Shown here in pieces: positions 1 to 7,811 of a stretch of 10,811 nt of DNA (within the stretch, counting starts at the first letter, position 1; each line of letters starts with the position of its first letter). The notes below the pieces were generated by a model. It was not told the DNA's origin. It saw only the letters and a list, made by a program, of their open reading frames with translations, and searched no databases. Source of the stretch: Ectocarpus siliculosus (Eukaryota; Sar; Phaeophyceae; Ectocarpales; Ectocarpaceae); NCBI GenBank assembly GCA_000310025.1, contig FN649753.1:757627-768437 (forward strand). The letters run 5' to 3'. Both the position numbers and the translations under genes were made by a program.

Positions 1-280
1 CCCCCCCCCAGAAGGGGGTGGGGGGGCCCCCCCCCCTTTTTTTTCCCCCCCCCCTTTTTTTCCATGATGGGGGGGGCAAATTTGGGGGAGCCCACCTTAA
101 CCCCCCCCGACAGGGGCGGCCCAAAAAGGGGGGTTGGCAGGAACCCCAAAAAAAAATTTTTTGGGTTTTAAGAAAGGGGGTTTTCCCCCCCCCGGCTGGC
201 CCCGCGGGGGGTTTTAAAAAAACAACCCCCCCAAAGGGGTTTTTGCGGCGGTATGGGGGGGGGGGGGGGGGGGGGGGGGG
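1..280. other. Low-quality, homopolymer-dominated contig end
   Basis: The first 280 bases are mostly runs of C, T, A and G (for example C9, T8, C10, T7, and a final run of 26 G at 255-280). Neighbouring intron sequence does not look like this. It resembles the decayed end of a sequencing read or collapsed repeat consensus. Translations here are Gly/Pro/Phe/Lys-rich and meaningless. I would not annotate biology in this stretch. Confidence -1.
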
Positions 281-511
281 TACTGAAGTGTTAATGTAGG
301 CATGCAGAGGGGGTGCTGCAGGGTGCGGGGTGTGTGGGGTGATGTGATCATGCCTTCGCTTCAGGAGAAAACCAGACAGCCATAAACTCCCTCATACTGA
401 TGTGTTAATGTTTGTAGGCAGACAGAGGGGGTGCCGCAGCGTGCGCGCGGGGGGGGGGGTGATCATGCCTTCGCTTCAGGAAAGAACCAGACAGCAACAA
501 ACTCCCTCACA
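281..511. repeat. Tandem duplication, unit about 114 bp, two copies
   Basis: Unit 1 starts at 281 (TACTGAAGTGTTAATG) and unit 2 at 395 (TACTGATGTGTTAATG). Both then share AGAGGGGGTGC, GATCATGCCTTCGCTTCAGG, ACCAGACAGC and AACTCCCTCA at an offset of 114-115 bases. The units differ by small substitutions and by a G11 run (449-459) in unit 2. The first unit directly follows the 26-G run. Confidence -1.
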
Positions 512-947
512 CAGACCGACCAAAGAAATAAGCAACGGCAAGCGAGAGTTGCGAATCGATCGGCCTGTTCGGCAGGCCTCCTCACCCCAGTAGCGTTCGC
601 CGGTCCTTTCTATCAAGCAAACATGTTCTTGGATAAAGCATGCAATCCGGGGAACTTGGGTTAGGGTAAGGGTTAGGGAATAGGGTCTGCGTACCCCCTT
701 CCTGTCCTGTTTCCTCATACGGTAGTGAACGGGCCTCAAGAACGCCCAATGACTACTGTATAGCACCATTTTTAGCCCTGTACATATACAACGCCCGTGA
801 AATTGCGGGGCTACAGATTCAATCGACGAGTCATTCTTGTACATATGCATATGAATAGCGCCGGTCGGTGCGTCGGGCACGTGCGGCAGTCGTTGAGGGC
901 CCCCTACAGTCGACTTAGTTTCTCGCCAATGCGGTCGGTCCCCTCAC
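512..947 (-). other. Start of intron 6 of the transporter, no coding content seen
   Basis: From the GTGAGG donor at 947 to about 512 no acceptor is followed by a segment resembling helix 7 of sugar porters (QQLSGIN type). Apart from repeat copy A nothing is recognised. The next exon must lie left of the window or within the degraded end. Confidence -1.
617..719 (+). repeat. Dispersed repeat copy A with TTAGGG-like core
   Basis: This stretch of about 100 bp recurs in inverted orientation at 10120-10216. Shared blocks include AAACATGTT, GGATAAAGCAT, GGGGAA, a TTAGGG-like core (here GGTTAGGGTAAGGGTTAGGG at 659-678), GTCTGCGT and TTTCCTCATA. The two copies differ by several substitutions and 1-3 base indels, so they are old members of one family. 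Confidence -1.
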
Positions 948-1049
948 CCGCTTGTCCATGAAGAGGTCCAGGACGGCGCCTCGCGAGTGAGCGCTGGTGT
1001 GGCTTGTTCTCTGCGCGCTCGAGGCCTCCAGAATGTGGTCGATCTCGAT
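948..1049 (-). CDS. Sugar transporter exon 6 (central loop; last exon in window)
   Basis: The exon encodes [13 protein letters not shown], a Ser/Thr/His segment and [11 protein letters not shown]. It matches the family pattern of an acidic E-I-x-E-I helix followed by an L-D-L-F segment that leads into helix 7. The donor CGG|GTGAGG at 947 is phase 0. The acceptor is weak: AAAAAAAG|ATC, with an in-frame TAA directly upstream and no nearby pyrimidine run. An alternative acceptor, GCGCAG|AGA inside the exon, would drop 13 residues in frame. I prefer the longer form because of its fit to the family. Confidence -1.
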
Positions 1050-1130
1050 CTTTTTTTAAATATTGATTTTTGTGATTCGTATCGAAATCAAATCCCCGCC
1101 AACGCACAAGCGCAGAATGCGAACCGGCAC

Positions 1131-1218
<88 letters not shown>

Positions 1219-4200
1219 AGGATAAATCAAGGCAAGAGAACTTAACATGCATGCTACATGACGGGAGATGCGAAGGCGGAGAGCGAGAGGATTACATGGG
1301 CACGGAAGGTCATGGCCGACTATCGATCCTTGTCCTAGCGAGAGGACCCGACAAATCAGACCTTCCGTGGCTCGTCCTCCCCGAACCATACCGTTCTTTC
1401 CACTAGAGTCGTGGCAACTGTCTCGCTTACTGCCCTGCCGTCCAACAAAAAACTTCTCCTGGCACGCTACAGTATTACGCAACAGAGTGGAACAAATGCG
1501 CCTGCAGCGGGGGGTGGGGGCAAACAAACCAAACAAACAAGCAGAGCTCCTACAGATACGAACTTGGCGGTTGAGCCTTGCCCTGATTGAGCAGAGGTGA
1601 TGCAAAATTTGAAGGAAAACCAGAGGGCCGCAGAATGGCCGAACGCAAAACCTTTCCATGCTCTGCCCATGCGGCGCGTATTTGCTGACGCGAAAAACGC
1701 TGAAATCTTACAAAAAATTGGTAGAGTGACAGCCGTCGCTTGACGGATATTTCAGACGTGAGACCTCGTGACCTCATTTGGTGCCCGCGGTGTGCGGATT
1801 TCCACACTGCTATCAGGTGGTCAAGCAAGCACCACCAAAAGTCTGCCACAACCACGGGAAGCGGCAGGGGGGGTACCGCAAGTTCGAGCTCCGACGATGT
1901 TTACTGACCTGAATATCGTTGTCATCCGTGAGTCCCCTGAGCTTGCCGATGGCAAGCCTTGCCTCCATGGAGTACTGGTCTTTCGCCAGGAGCCACCTGA
2001 GCATTGAATTCGGGGGAGGGGAGACATGTGAGTTTCCGCGAGTGTAGCCACCCCAAGGTGCGAGGGAAAAGCGTCGACGGTCACTTCACCCCCACAGGGA
2101 TCGAAATACCTCCCGTCTCCACGACGAACACAACATGCGTGCCACGATAACAGATAGGAAGCACCCTTTGATGCCCGGAAGAAACTTCGTCCACCGTTCT
2201 ACAACCAGAGACGACTACATCAGGGATGCACACGCGGGGCTAACCACGAAGCCAGAGGCGAATGGCATGAAGCCAAGCGACGGGGGAGGAGCGCCGTCTT
2301 CCTTGCGGGTCTAAACGTCTCATGGTTGCCCCCGTCCGCACGCGTGGTGCTACCATACGCCACCTGCCTACTGCTGTACCCGCCGAGACTGTCGCCTGTG
2401 CATGTCCGTGTCTTCCCCGACCTTTCGAAACAGAGGGCTGTCTGTCAGCACCGCCAAAGCCACCCCCGACGACAATACCCCCCCCCCCCCCTGGTAAAAC
2501 AGGAAAAAAAGACTGGGCAACGGTCCTGCGGGCACAACGCTCCCTCCCCTCGAGGACGCCCCGGATAATCACCGCCTAACCGCTACAACGGCATGCGAAA
2601 CACGCCAACCCTTCTTTCGGATCTCACCTAAGGCTTTCCAATATGAAAGGGATGCACACAAGCTCCACGAGGGCCAGGAACGGCGTCACGGCGAACATCC
2701 AGCGCCAGCCGGAGGGGGTGGCGAGGGGGAACGCCAGCAGGTTGGAACCGAGGATCCCGATCACCAGCGCGAACTGCGTCATCGTGCCGAGGGTACCCCG
2801 CAGAGTTGGCGGCGCGAGCTCCCCGAGGTATATGGGCACGACCACGGAAGAGAAACTGTTCCGTTTTCAATTGACGAGCATTTCGGTGGGCGGGTTATTG
2901 GGGTACAAAACGCCGGGGTGGGGGTGTGGGGGAGGTGTACTCATGTAAAAGTATACCGTTATCGCTAGACCGGCCCAGACGGGGGCGAGGGGAGGGGGGG
3001 GGGTACTGGTGAAGGCAAGCGATGGAGGCAACGACATGAACGGCAGGCGTGCTTGCCAAAGCAAACGTACGTCACGTCCTGCATGGCGTGCGGAAAAGTA
3101 CGTGGCGCGAGCTCCCGGGCGGGCACGGAAAAGAATGCACACACACCAAACTCGTCCGGAGGCTGAGTCCTTCCGTTCAGTCTATTCCGCGGAACCACCC
3201 TCGGGGGGCGGGGACTCAGCACACACATTTACACAGTTCACGCCGTTGAGACCGACGCCTCTTGCATGAACAGCGGGGATCGGGATGGTCGACGTCAGCC
3301 AAACTTTGCCCCGACCCGCACTACAATGAACAATATCGCAATAATCAGCCGGTCAGCGTGGCGGTGGATTTCATTGATCTAAGCAACCAACAGGCCCGGC
3401 CGACGTACGTTGCACGCACACGCAAGGACTCACCATACGCCAACACAAACAATAATAACCAACCCTCGCGCGCCTCCACGGGGTCCCAGACCATGGCCTG
3501 TTCAGCATTCAACCGCACTGAGACTGACGTCTAATCAACGGTCAGCCGATTAGCGCGATCGATGCCAAACCACAAAAAAACACACACACACAAACACGCA
3601 CCCGCAGGCGAAACCGATCATGAAGCGCGCAGGCACAAGCCAGAGCACGGTCGGCGCAAGCGCGAACAGCAGGCCCCCGATGAGGTACATCCACGTGTTG
3701 ACGATGATGGCCCCCCTCCGCCCGTTTCGGTTCGAGACCGTTCCGGCCAGGATCGCGCCGAACGGCCCGCCGATGGCGAACACCGAAACGGCGAGCGACC
3801 ACTCCGTCGTCGTGTGTCCGGGGAACACCACCTCCTCTGGGGCATTCTGAACAAAAAAATACAGGGGGGGGGGGGGGAGGTTGCATGCCTTCGCGGTTAG
3901 ACCATTGACCACGCCTGCTCGAGAGGACGGAGCATTGTTCCCGAAGGGGTCGAACTCAGGTGATGCGTCTTCAAAGCACTATTATAGCAGAACTTCCACT
4001 TCTCTGCGGTATTATCTCGAAACGGGTAGGCTTTCAGTGGTTGGATGAACATTAACACTTCAAAAGACACGCATTGTGCAGTTCTGGCACGAGGCCAGCG
4101 TGCAGCTTCCGAAGCCTCCGAAACATGCTACGCCTTGCATGCTAAAAACAGCAGTGCCGGCCTCGGGCAGGCATGGACGGCATCTGCGGGGCTAACAGTG

Positions 4201-7200
4201 TGCACAGAACCACGCGTCTCAACTCATTCTCCATTTGGGATGTAAGCAGCAGAGGGGCACACCTCCCCCATTGTTGTCCTGTCTGTTTGCCCCCCCCCCG
4301 CCCCCTCCCAGCTCGCCCTTTCTTTCTCTCCCGCATCCCCATACCCCGTTCGCTACTAAAGATACTGGATGGGGAACCCCGGTGGCACACAACCAAAAGG
4401 TACGGCCGAGAACGCCTAGAAAAAAAAAGTAGGCCATGTGTCCATATCTCTCTGACCTATCTACCCCTTGGTGGTCTGCTTCTCTCTGTCTCCACGTCCG
4501 CCCCTTCCTCAGGACCGCTTTTGCGAGGATGTTGATGTCATTCTACATAATCAAACACGAAATATCCTCAATATCCTCAAGAAATGCTACCGGCTCCTTC
4601 CTTACCATGACCCCGATGTTGAAGCCTACAAGGAACTCGAGGAGGACGGCCACGAGCACCGCGGTGACGAGCGGCCAGGTCACCACCACCTCATCCTCCA
4701 CCCCCTCTGCTTCAGCCCCCTCCAGGTACTTGGCCTGTCCCGCGATGTCCAGGTCCGTGAGGCTCAGCTTGGAGAGAGACTTCGCGATGCTCTTCTCGCG
4801 GTACTGCATTCCGTACACGCTGATGGCACGGGGAGGGGGTGGGGGGTGGGGGGGGGGGTGGGGGGGTACTCATAGTCGTGCATGCCGCAGTCGTTAGACC
4901 ATTGACCTCGCATCCCTACAAAGCCGGGACGGAGCACGCCGGGTTCTCACCGGACCAGGCTCTCACATCACCAAGCGCGAAGCGCCGTGAGGTATTCGGC
5001 GAGTCGCATGAAGGGTGCGCTGCATCCTGCTAAGGGTGTTCGTCATCTTGTGCTTACTTCCTTGCGTACGAATGGCAGCTGAATATGACTTAATTTATTT
5101 TCTGGCGCTTTCACTTCCAGAGACAGTTGTAAGCGCGTTGCAACTGAATCGAGGGTGCTTGGCCAATTTAACACAACGTGCGATTATCCCCCTTGCGCGG
5201 AGTGAGGGTTCTCGACCCCGCACAACATTATCTACTCGACCACCATTCATGGTTACCGCAAAAAAAAAAAACAAAGGCAAAAAAAAAAGCGGTAACCTGG
5301 TTGCCGAGCTCAAGAAGTGAATCGGCTTGTCTTACAACATCGCTGCCAAGCGACGAAAACCCAACCCCGATGGCAAACACCGGGGGGGGGATCACAATCG
5401 GCACCTTCGGCAAGTTTCGTCAAGGTACACGGGGTGGATTCTGAGCCCTTCGATGTAAGACGAGCCACACCCCATAAAAGTCGCTCGGTATGATGATTTG
5501 CAGGCCTTATCTGTTAGACCATTGACCACGCTTTCTAGAAAGGACGGAGCATTGGTCCCACAGGACCGATTACCGATGGCCAATCGTTCCTTCCCACTGT
5601 GCCAAGGGCGGCTCAAAACTGTTTTTCTGTCCCAAGGTACATAGCTACAGAGTCTTCTTCTGGCTATTCCATGCCTCAAACATTCTCTCTGTACCTTCCT
5701 TATATTTTTACTTGCTCAGCCATGTACATTTCTCTCTCCCTTTCGTAAAACAGACATTCTGCAACTATTACACTGGGAGAGGGTTGAGGATTGTATTCGT
5801 TTGCTGGTCAAAGCTGGCTCATTGTGCACGGAGACGCGCGTTCGAGTCCTTCCCTTCCTATCCTGCTGCCGTTCCTTATAGGTTGTCTTTCTACGAGAAG
5901 CGGTACGGCCCTAGGGACCGAACAGTCATCACGTCACGCCTTTCTTGTCGGAGGAGAGGGAGGAGGAGGCTTTCAACGGGTACGGGACAGCAGCAGTCGG
6001 TCAGGGTCAGGGCGGTCTATTCTCTCGACAAAACTACAAAAAGCCACGTCTTTCGAATTGAAGGACGGGCGAACTTGGTTTTATCCCGTGACAAGGGGAA
6101 ATCTTCTCGATAAGATACGAACGTTTCCACAGGGAAAGGACGCGGAGGAGATCACATGAACGCGAGTAAGACGTGGTAGGGTGTATTTTCGCACAAGAGG
6201 TTGTAATTTCGCGCTCTAGAGGTTCATGCGCCATGTCCGAAAAGTTAGCGTATTATGCCAGCTGGTACGGGCGAGGAAAAGGGATGATGTTCGCAGCACA
6301 ATCGGTCCAGACACACAGGTAAATTGCAAGCTAAATCCAACAAAGGCGCCATGCTTTCTAGAAATACATGCAAAAGCACCACGTGGTATGTATATCTACA
6401 CCAGCAGTACCACCAATGGAGGACTACTGCAAAGCATTCGTCTTTGAGCTTTTAGTCAGATCAACGGTCTGGACACAGCAGCAGCCCAGTCGCCCGTCGT
6501 ATACGCTACTTGTAGTTGATTGCTTCAGGATGGGAATCGCACTACGTGCAGCAGTACCCGGCCCCCTGTTTTACTAAGAATACCGCTGCTGTGTGCAGCA
6601 GGCAATTGCTGTGTGACATGTTGGAAATCGGAGTATTATTTTGACAATAAATATGGGATCCGAGGTTGGCACTTCACTTAAGTTGTATTTATTTCTGAAT
6701 AGTGGCCTACAGCAATATGTTACTCTGCCCTTAGAGGTGGTGACACAGGTATATGCAGCAAGAAACTCAGGTCGAGCCTTTCGGTTTCCCAACCGCGCGG
6801 GCTTGCACAATTAGACGGCGAGCCAAAAGTCATGTCGAAGCGTGATGCACACATGTTCACGCCCGGATGTGCCACAGAGTGCGGATGCCCATATTGCGGA
6901 GAATGAGGTTAAGTGCGTACCCGCACCGATGCCCCCCACCCCCCCGCATTCTGTGGAGGTCTTTCAATTGATTGCATGATGACGACGCTGCAACAGCAGC
7001 AGCTGGGCTCACACAAAGCAGCCTTCCGCCAAACCATTCACAAACACCAGCCCAAAAACTGCTGCGAAAGTGGCGAGTTCGGCCACACGGCGGTGCTGAG
7101 TTGTCGGAAAATAGCTACTAATAGACAGAATACAGGAGCACCTCGCGAAATAGTGCGACAGTACCGCTGCCCCCATCCCCGCTCAGATCCACACAATCCC

Positions 7201-7811
7201 TCTTTGAGCGCCCAGTACTTTGGTGCTGTATTCTGTTCCAACGAATACGTGAGCCTCTGCAGCGTGATGTAAATGCCTTGCATGAGAGATGCATTGGCGG
7301 CGTTCTAAATAGAACAGCAGGAGCAATAATTCAAACAATACAGGTAGTCTAGCAGCACACACATAGTCCCTTTGTCGCCGCCGAGCCTGAAGGAGCGTTG
7401 GTTGCTAGTGTTGTTGGTTGCACTCAACACAAGCCGCCAACGCCAGCGGCAACCCCTGTGCTCACGTGTTGCCAGATCATGAAACATGCGCAACAACCAT
7501 TAAGAGCAGCTAGCCCACGCCTGTGTTGCCTCTAAGACGACGGCGCATCGACAACACTTTCTCTAGACGTGACGATCCCCCGGCACCTGCCCTTACCTGA
7601 AGAACGGGAGGTTCACGTAGAGAGCGCGGCGGTTGCGCTGCTGCGGGTTGAGGTTGCTGGCCGCGATCCCGGGGCCAACGGAGGAGCTCCGGTTAAACTT
7701 GGCGTGGTTCCCGCCGGCCGCATCCCCCACGAGCTGGTTAATGTTGGGCGTGCTCATGACGCTCCCGTACCGCTTCGAGGTGACCAGGGGGTCATCTTCC
7801 GCGGTGGGCAT
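948..7811 (-). CDS. MFS sugar transporter, SLC2/GLUT type, six exons, 3' part missing
   Basis: This is a facilitative sugar porter of the major facilitator superfamily, predicted to sit in a cell or organelle membrane and move hexoses; substrate and direction cannot be read from sequence. The join is 7811-7597, 4819-4606, 3846-3602, 2855-2628, 1996-1909, 1049-948 (1092 bp, 364 codons), with all borders GT-AG and all phases matching. Residues 1-119 are a hydrophilic N-terminus. Helix 1 is about 120-143 (GFNIGVMNAP follows the GLUT GYNTGVINAP pattern), helix 2 about 159-180, NRNGRR about 182-187, helix 3 about 189-207, helix 4 about 210-232, then [16 protein letters not shown]. Helix 5 carries a Gln at about 252, where GLUT1 has Gln161; helix 6 follows GWRWMF. 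The central loop runs from about 298 to the window's last exon. Helices 7-12 with the QQLSGIN and GPGPIPW type motifs are absent, so the gene continues beyond the left edge. Oddities: the N-terminus is far longer than in typical GLUTs, and the PESPR motif reads LESLR. Confidence -1.
1050..1908 (-). other. Intron 5 of the sugar transporter (859 bp)
   Basis: GTCAGT donor at 1908 and AAAAAAAG acceptor at 1050, phase 0. It contains the (GA)40 microsatellite and a short G-run followed by TACC at 1867-1876. The long minus-strand frame that crosses the microsatellite is a low-complexity artefact in a different frame from exon 6. Confidence -1.
1136..1215. repeat. (GA)40 microsatellite
   Basis: Forty uninterrupted GA dinucleotides lie in intron 5 of the transporter. 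On the transcript strand this reads (TC)40, a pure polypyrimidine stretch ending about 86 bases before the exon 6 acceptor. Ser-Leu and Arg-Glu repeat translations across it are artefacts. Confidence -1.
1909..1996 (-). CDS. Sugar transporter exon 5 (start of central loop)
   Basis: The acceptor is AATGCTCAG|G at 1997, with a C-rich stretch just upstream. The phase-2 join gives AGG, so the protein reads [14 protein letters not shown]. This is the position of the conserved PESPRWLL motif, where both prolines are replaced. The exon continues as [19 protein letters not shown], the amphipathic helix and L-R-G turn typical of the loop between helices 6 and 7. The donor is CAG|GTCAGT at 1908, phase 0. 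The exon is 88 bp. Confidence -1.
1997..2627 (-). other. Intron 4 of the sugar transporter (631 bp)
   Basis: GTGAGA donor at 2627 and CTCAG acceptor at 1997, phase 2. It includes a C14 run at 2478-2491 preceded by ATA. Proline-rich translations here come from the C-run. No coding sequence is evident. Confidence -1.
2628..2855 (-). CDS. Sugar transporter exon 4 (TM4-TM6)
   Basis: The acceptor is GGAACAG|T at 2856, with little pyrimidine close by. The exon encodes the second half of helix 4 ([20 protein letters not shown]), helix 5 ([17 protein letters not shown]) and helix 6 starting at GWRWMF. The P-x-Y-L-x-E and R-G residues after helix 4 are hallmark positions of sugar porters. The donor is CTTAG|GTGAGA at 2627 in phase 2, and the next in-frame codon in the intron is TGA. 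The exon is 228 bp. Confidence -1.
   Translation of the reverse strand, partial: FLFRGRAHIPRGARAANSAGYPRHDDAVRAGDRDPRFQPAGVPPRHPLRLALDVRRDAVPGPRGACVHPFHIGKP
2856..3601 (-). other. Intron 3 of the sugar transporter (746 bp)
   Basis: GTGCGT donor at 3601 followed on the transcript by GU/U-rich sequence (a short CA repeat on the plus strand, 3571-3600). Acceptor AACAG at 2856. It includes a G10 run (2994-3003) and a G-rich stretch (2917-2936), each bounded by TACT. No coding sequence is evident. Confidence -1.
3602..3846 (-). CDS. Sugar transporter exon 3 (TM2-TM4)
   Basis: The acceptor is TTTTTTTGTTCAG|AAT, with a run of 14 C further upstream. The exon encodes 81 residues plus two bases: [10 protein letters not shown], the first external loop, helix 2 ([19 protein letters not shown]), the NRNGRR cytoplasmic motif, helix 3 and the first half of helix 4 ([12 protein letters not shown]). 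The family motif between helices 2 and 3 is usually D-R/K-x-G-R-R/K; here Asn replaces the acidic residue. The donor GG|GTGCGT at 3601 is phase 2 and is followed on the transcript by a GU- and U-rich stretch of about 30 bases. Confidence -1.
3847..4605 (-). other. Intron 2 of the sugar transporter (759 bp)
   Basis: GTAAGG donor at 4605 and TTCAG acceptor at 3847, phase 0. It has pyrimidine/purine-biased stretches around 4265-4345, repeat copy 1 near its 3' end, and a 14-C run 17 bases before the acceptor. No coding sequence is evident. Confidence -1.
3883..3943 (-). repeat. Short intronic repeat, copy 1 (intron 2)
   Basis: Plus-strand core GTTAGACCATTGACC at 3896-3910, continued as ACGC, then CCTGCTCGAGAGG and GACGGAGCATTG. 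It is shared with copies at 4880 and 5500. On the transcript strand the order is: repeat, then a 14-C run, a T-run, and the exon 3 acceptor at 3847. The flanks are conserved among copies while the middle differs but can still pair with itself. Confidence -1.
4606..4819 (-). CDS. Sugar transporter exon 2 (end of N-terminal region, TM1)
   Basis: The acceptor is CCATCAG|C at 4820, preceded on the transcript by a C-rich tract (4829-4866). The exon gives [10 protein letters not shown], a Leu/Ser/Lys-rich helix-like segment, an acidic patch ([11 protein letters not shown]) and then helix 1, which ends in VGFNIGVM. The donor is ATG|GTAAGG at 4605, phase 0. GFNIGVM runs directly into NAPEEV of the next exon, rebuilding the helix 1 signature of GLUT-type porters. 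This junction is the strongest single proof of the exon chain. Confidence -1.
4829..4866 (-). promoter_or_regulatory. C-rich polypyrimidine tract at the exon 2 acceptor
   Basis: On the transcript strand this is runs of C broken by single A or T, 9 bases before CATCAG. Its position suits U2AF-type recognition of the 3' splice site. It is also a length-unstable simple sequence, so its length may vary between individuals. Confidence -1.
4880..4944 (-). repeat. Short intronic repeat, copy 2 (intron 1)
   Basis: The core GTTAGACCATTGACC lies at 4893-4907, followed by TCGC, TCCCTACAAAGCCGGGA and CGGAGCA. As with copy 1, on the transcript it is followed by a C-rich tract (4829-4866) and then an acceptor, here that of exon 2 at 4820. 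It is the most diverged copy after the core. Confidence -1.
5251..5297. repeat. Perfect 9-bp inverted repeat around an A-rich loop
   Basis: GGTTACCGC (5251-5259) and GCGGTAACC (5289-5297) are perfect reverse complements. The 29-base loop consists of 12 A, CAAAGGC and about 10 A. On the transcript strand the loop is U-rich. It lies in intron 1. Confidence -1.
5500..5560 (-). repeat. Short intronic repeat, copy 3 (intron 1)
   Basis: The core GTTAGACCATTGACC lies at 5513-5527, followed by ACGC, CTTTCTAGAAAG and GACGGAGCATTG. It is the copy closest to copy 1 (19 and 13 identical bases flank the variable centre). No C-run or recognised exon follows it directly on the transcript strand. Confidence -1.
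7597..7811 (-). CDS. Sugar transporter exon 1 (N-terminal cytoplasmic region)
   Basis: The ATG at 7811-7809 is preceded by GCCACC, a full Kozak context, which decides the start. The same frame stays open a little upstream but offers no earlier ATG there. The exon encodes 71 residues plus two bases: a polar, Ser/Asn/Gly-rich segment beginning [10 protein letters not shown] and ending in the hydrophobic patch ALYVNLPFF. It ends at CAG|GTAAGG in phase 2; reading on would hit TAA at once, which fits a true donor. Joining AG to the C opening exon 2 makes a Ser codon. The region resembles no domain I can name; its Ser clusters could be phosphorylation sites, which is inference. Confidence -1.

Larger units (their letters stand above)
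4820..7596 (-). other. Intron 1 of the sugar transporter (2777 bp)
   Basis: GTAAGG donor at 7596 and CATCAG acceptor at 4820. It contains repeat copies 2 and 3, the C-rich tract next to its acceptor, a G9 run at 5382-5390 and the A-rich foldback at 5251-5297. Between about 5700 and 7590 I found no exon-like segment with matching splice sites, no tRNA and no transposase. Open frames here are short and unlike any family I know. It could hold 5' regulatory elements, but nothing in it shows that. Confidence -1.

Noticed and set aside
18-299. Plus-strand Gly/Pro/Phe-rich frame in the first 300 bases
   Set aside because: Translation of homopolymer runs in low-quality sequence.
904-1659. Long minus-strand open frame (251 codons) with Ser-Leu repeats
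   Set aside because: Its length comes from the CT microsatellite, which has no stops. It overlaps exon 6 in a different frame and resembles no protein family.
5228-5413. Minus-strand segment [11 protein letters not shown] resembling VFAIGGPFG of exon 3 (possible duplicated or alternative exon)
   Set aside because: Only about 15 bases match; the residues before and after differ, and no acceptor or donor in a suitable phase surrounds it. Coincidence is more likely.
5800-5850. tRNA-like A box (TGGTCAAAGCTGG) and B box (GTTCGAGTCC)
   Set aside because: The T-stem and acceptor stem do not pair, so no cloverleaf forms; box-like words alone are not enough.
5712-6159. Plus-strand frames of 122-133 codons inside intron 1 (nested gene?)
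   Set aside because: Two overlapping frames are equally open, neither with domain features, a good start context or splice support.
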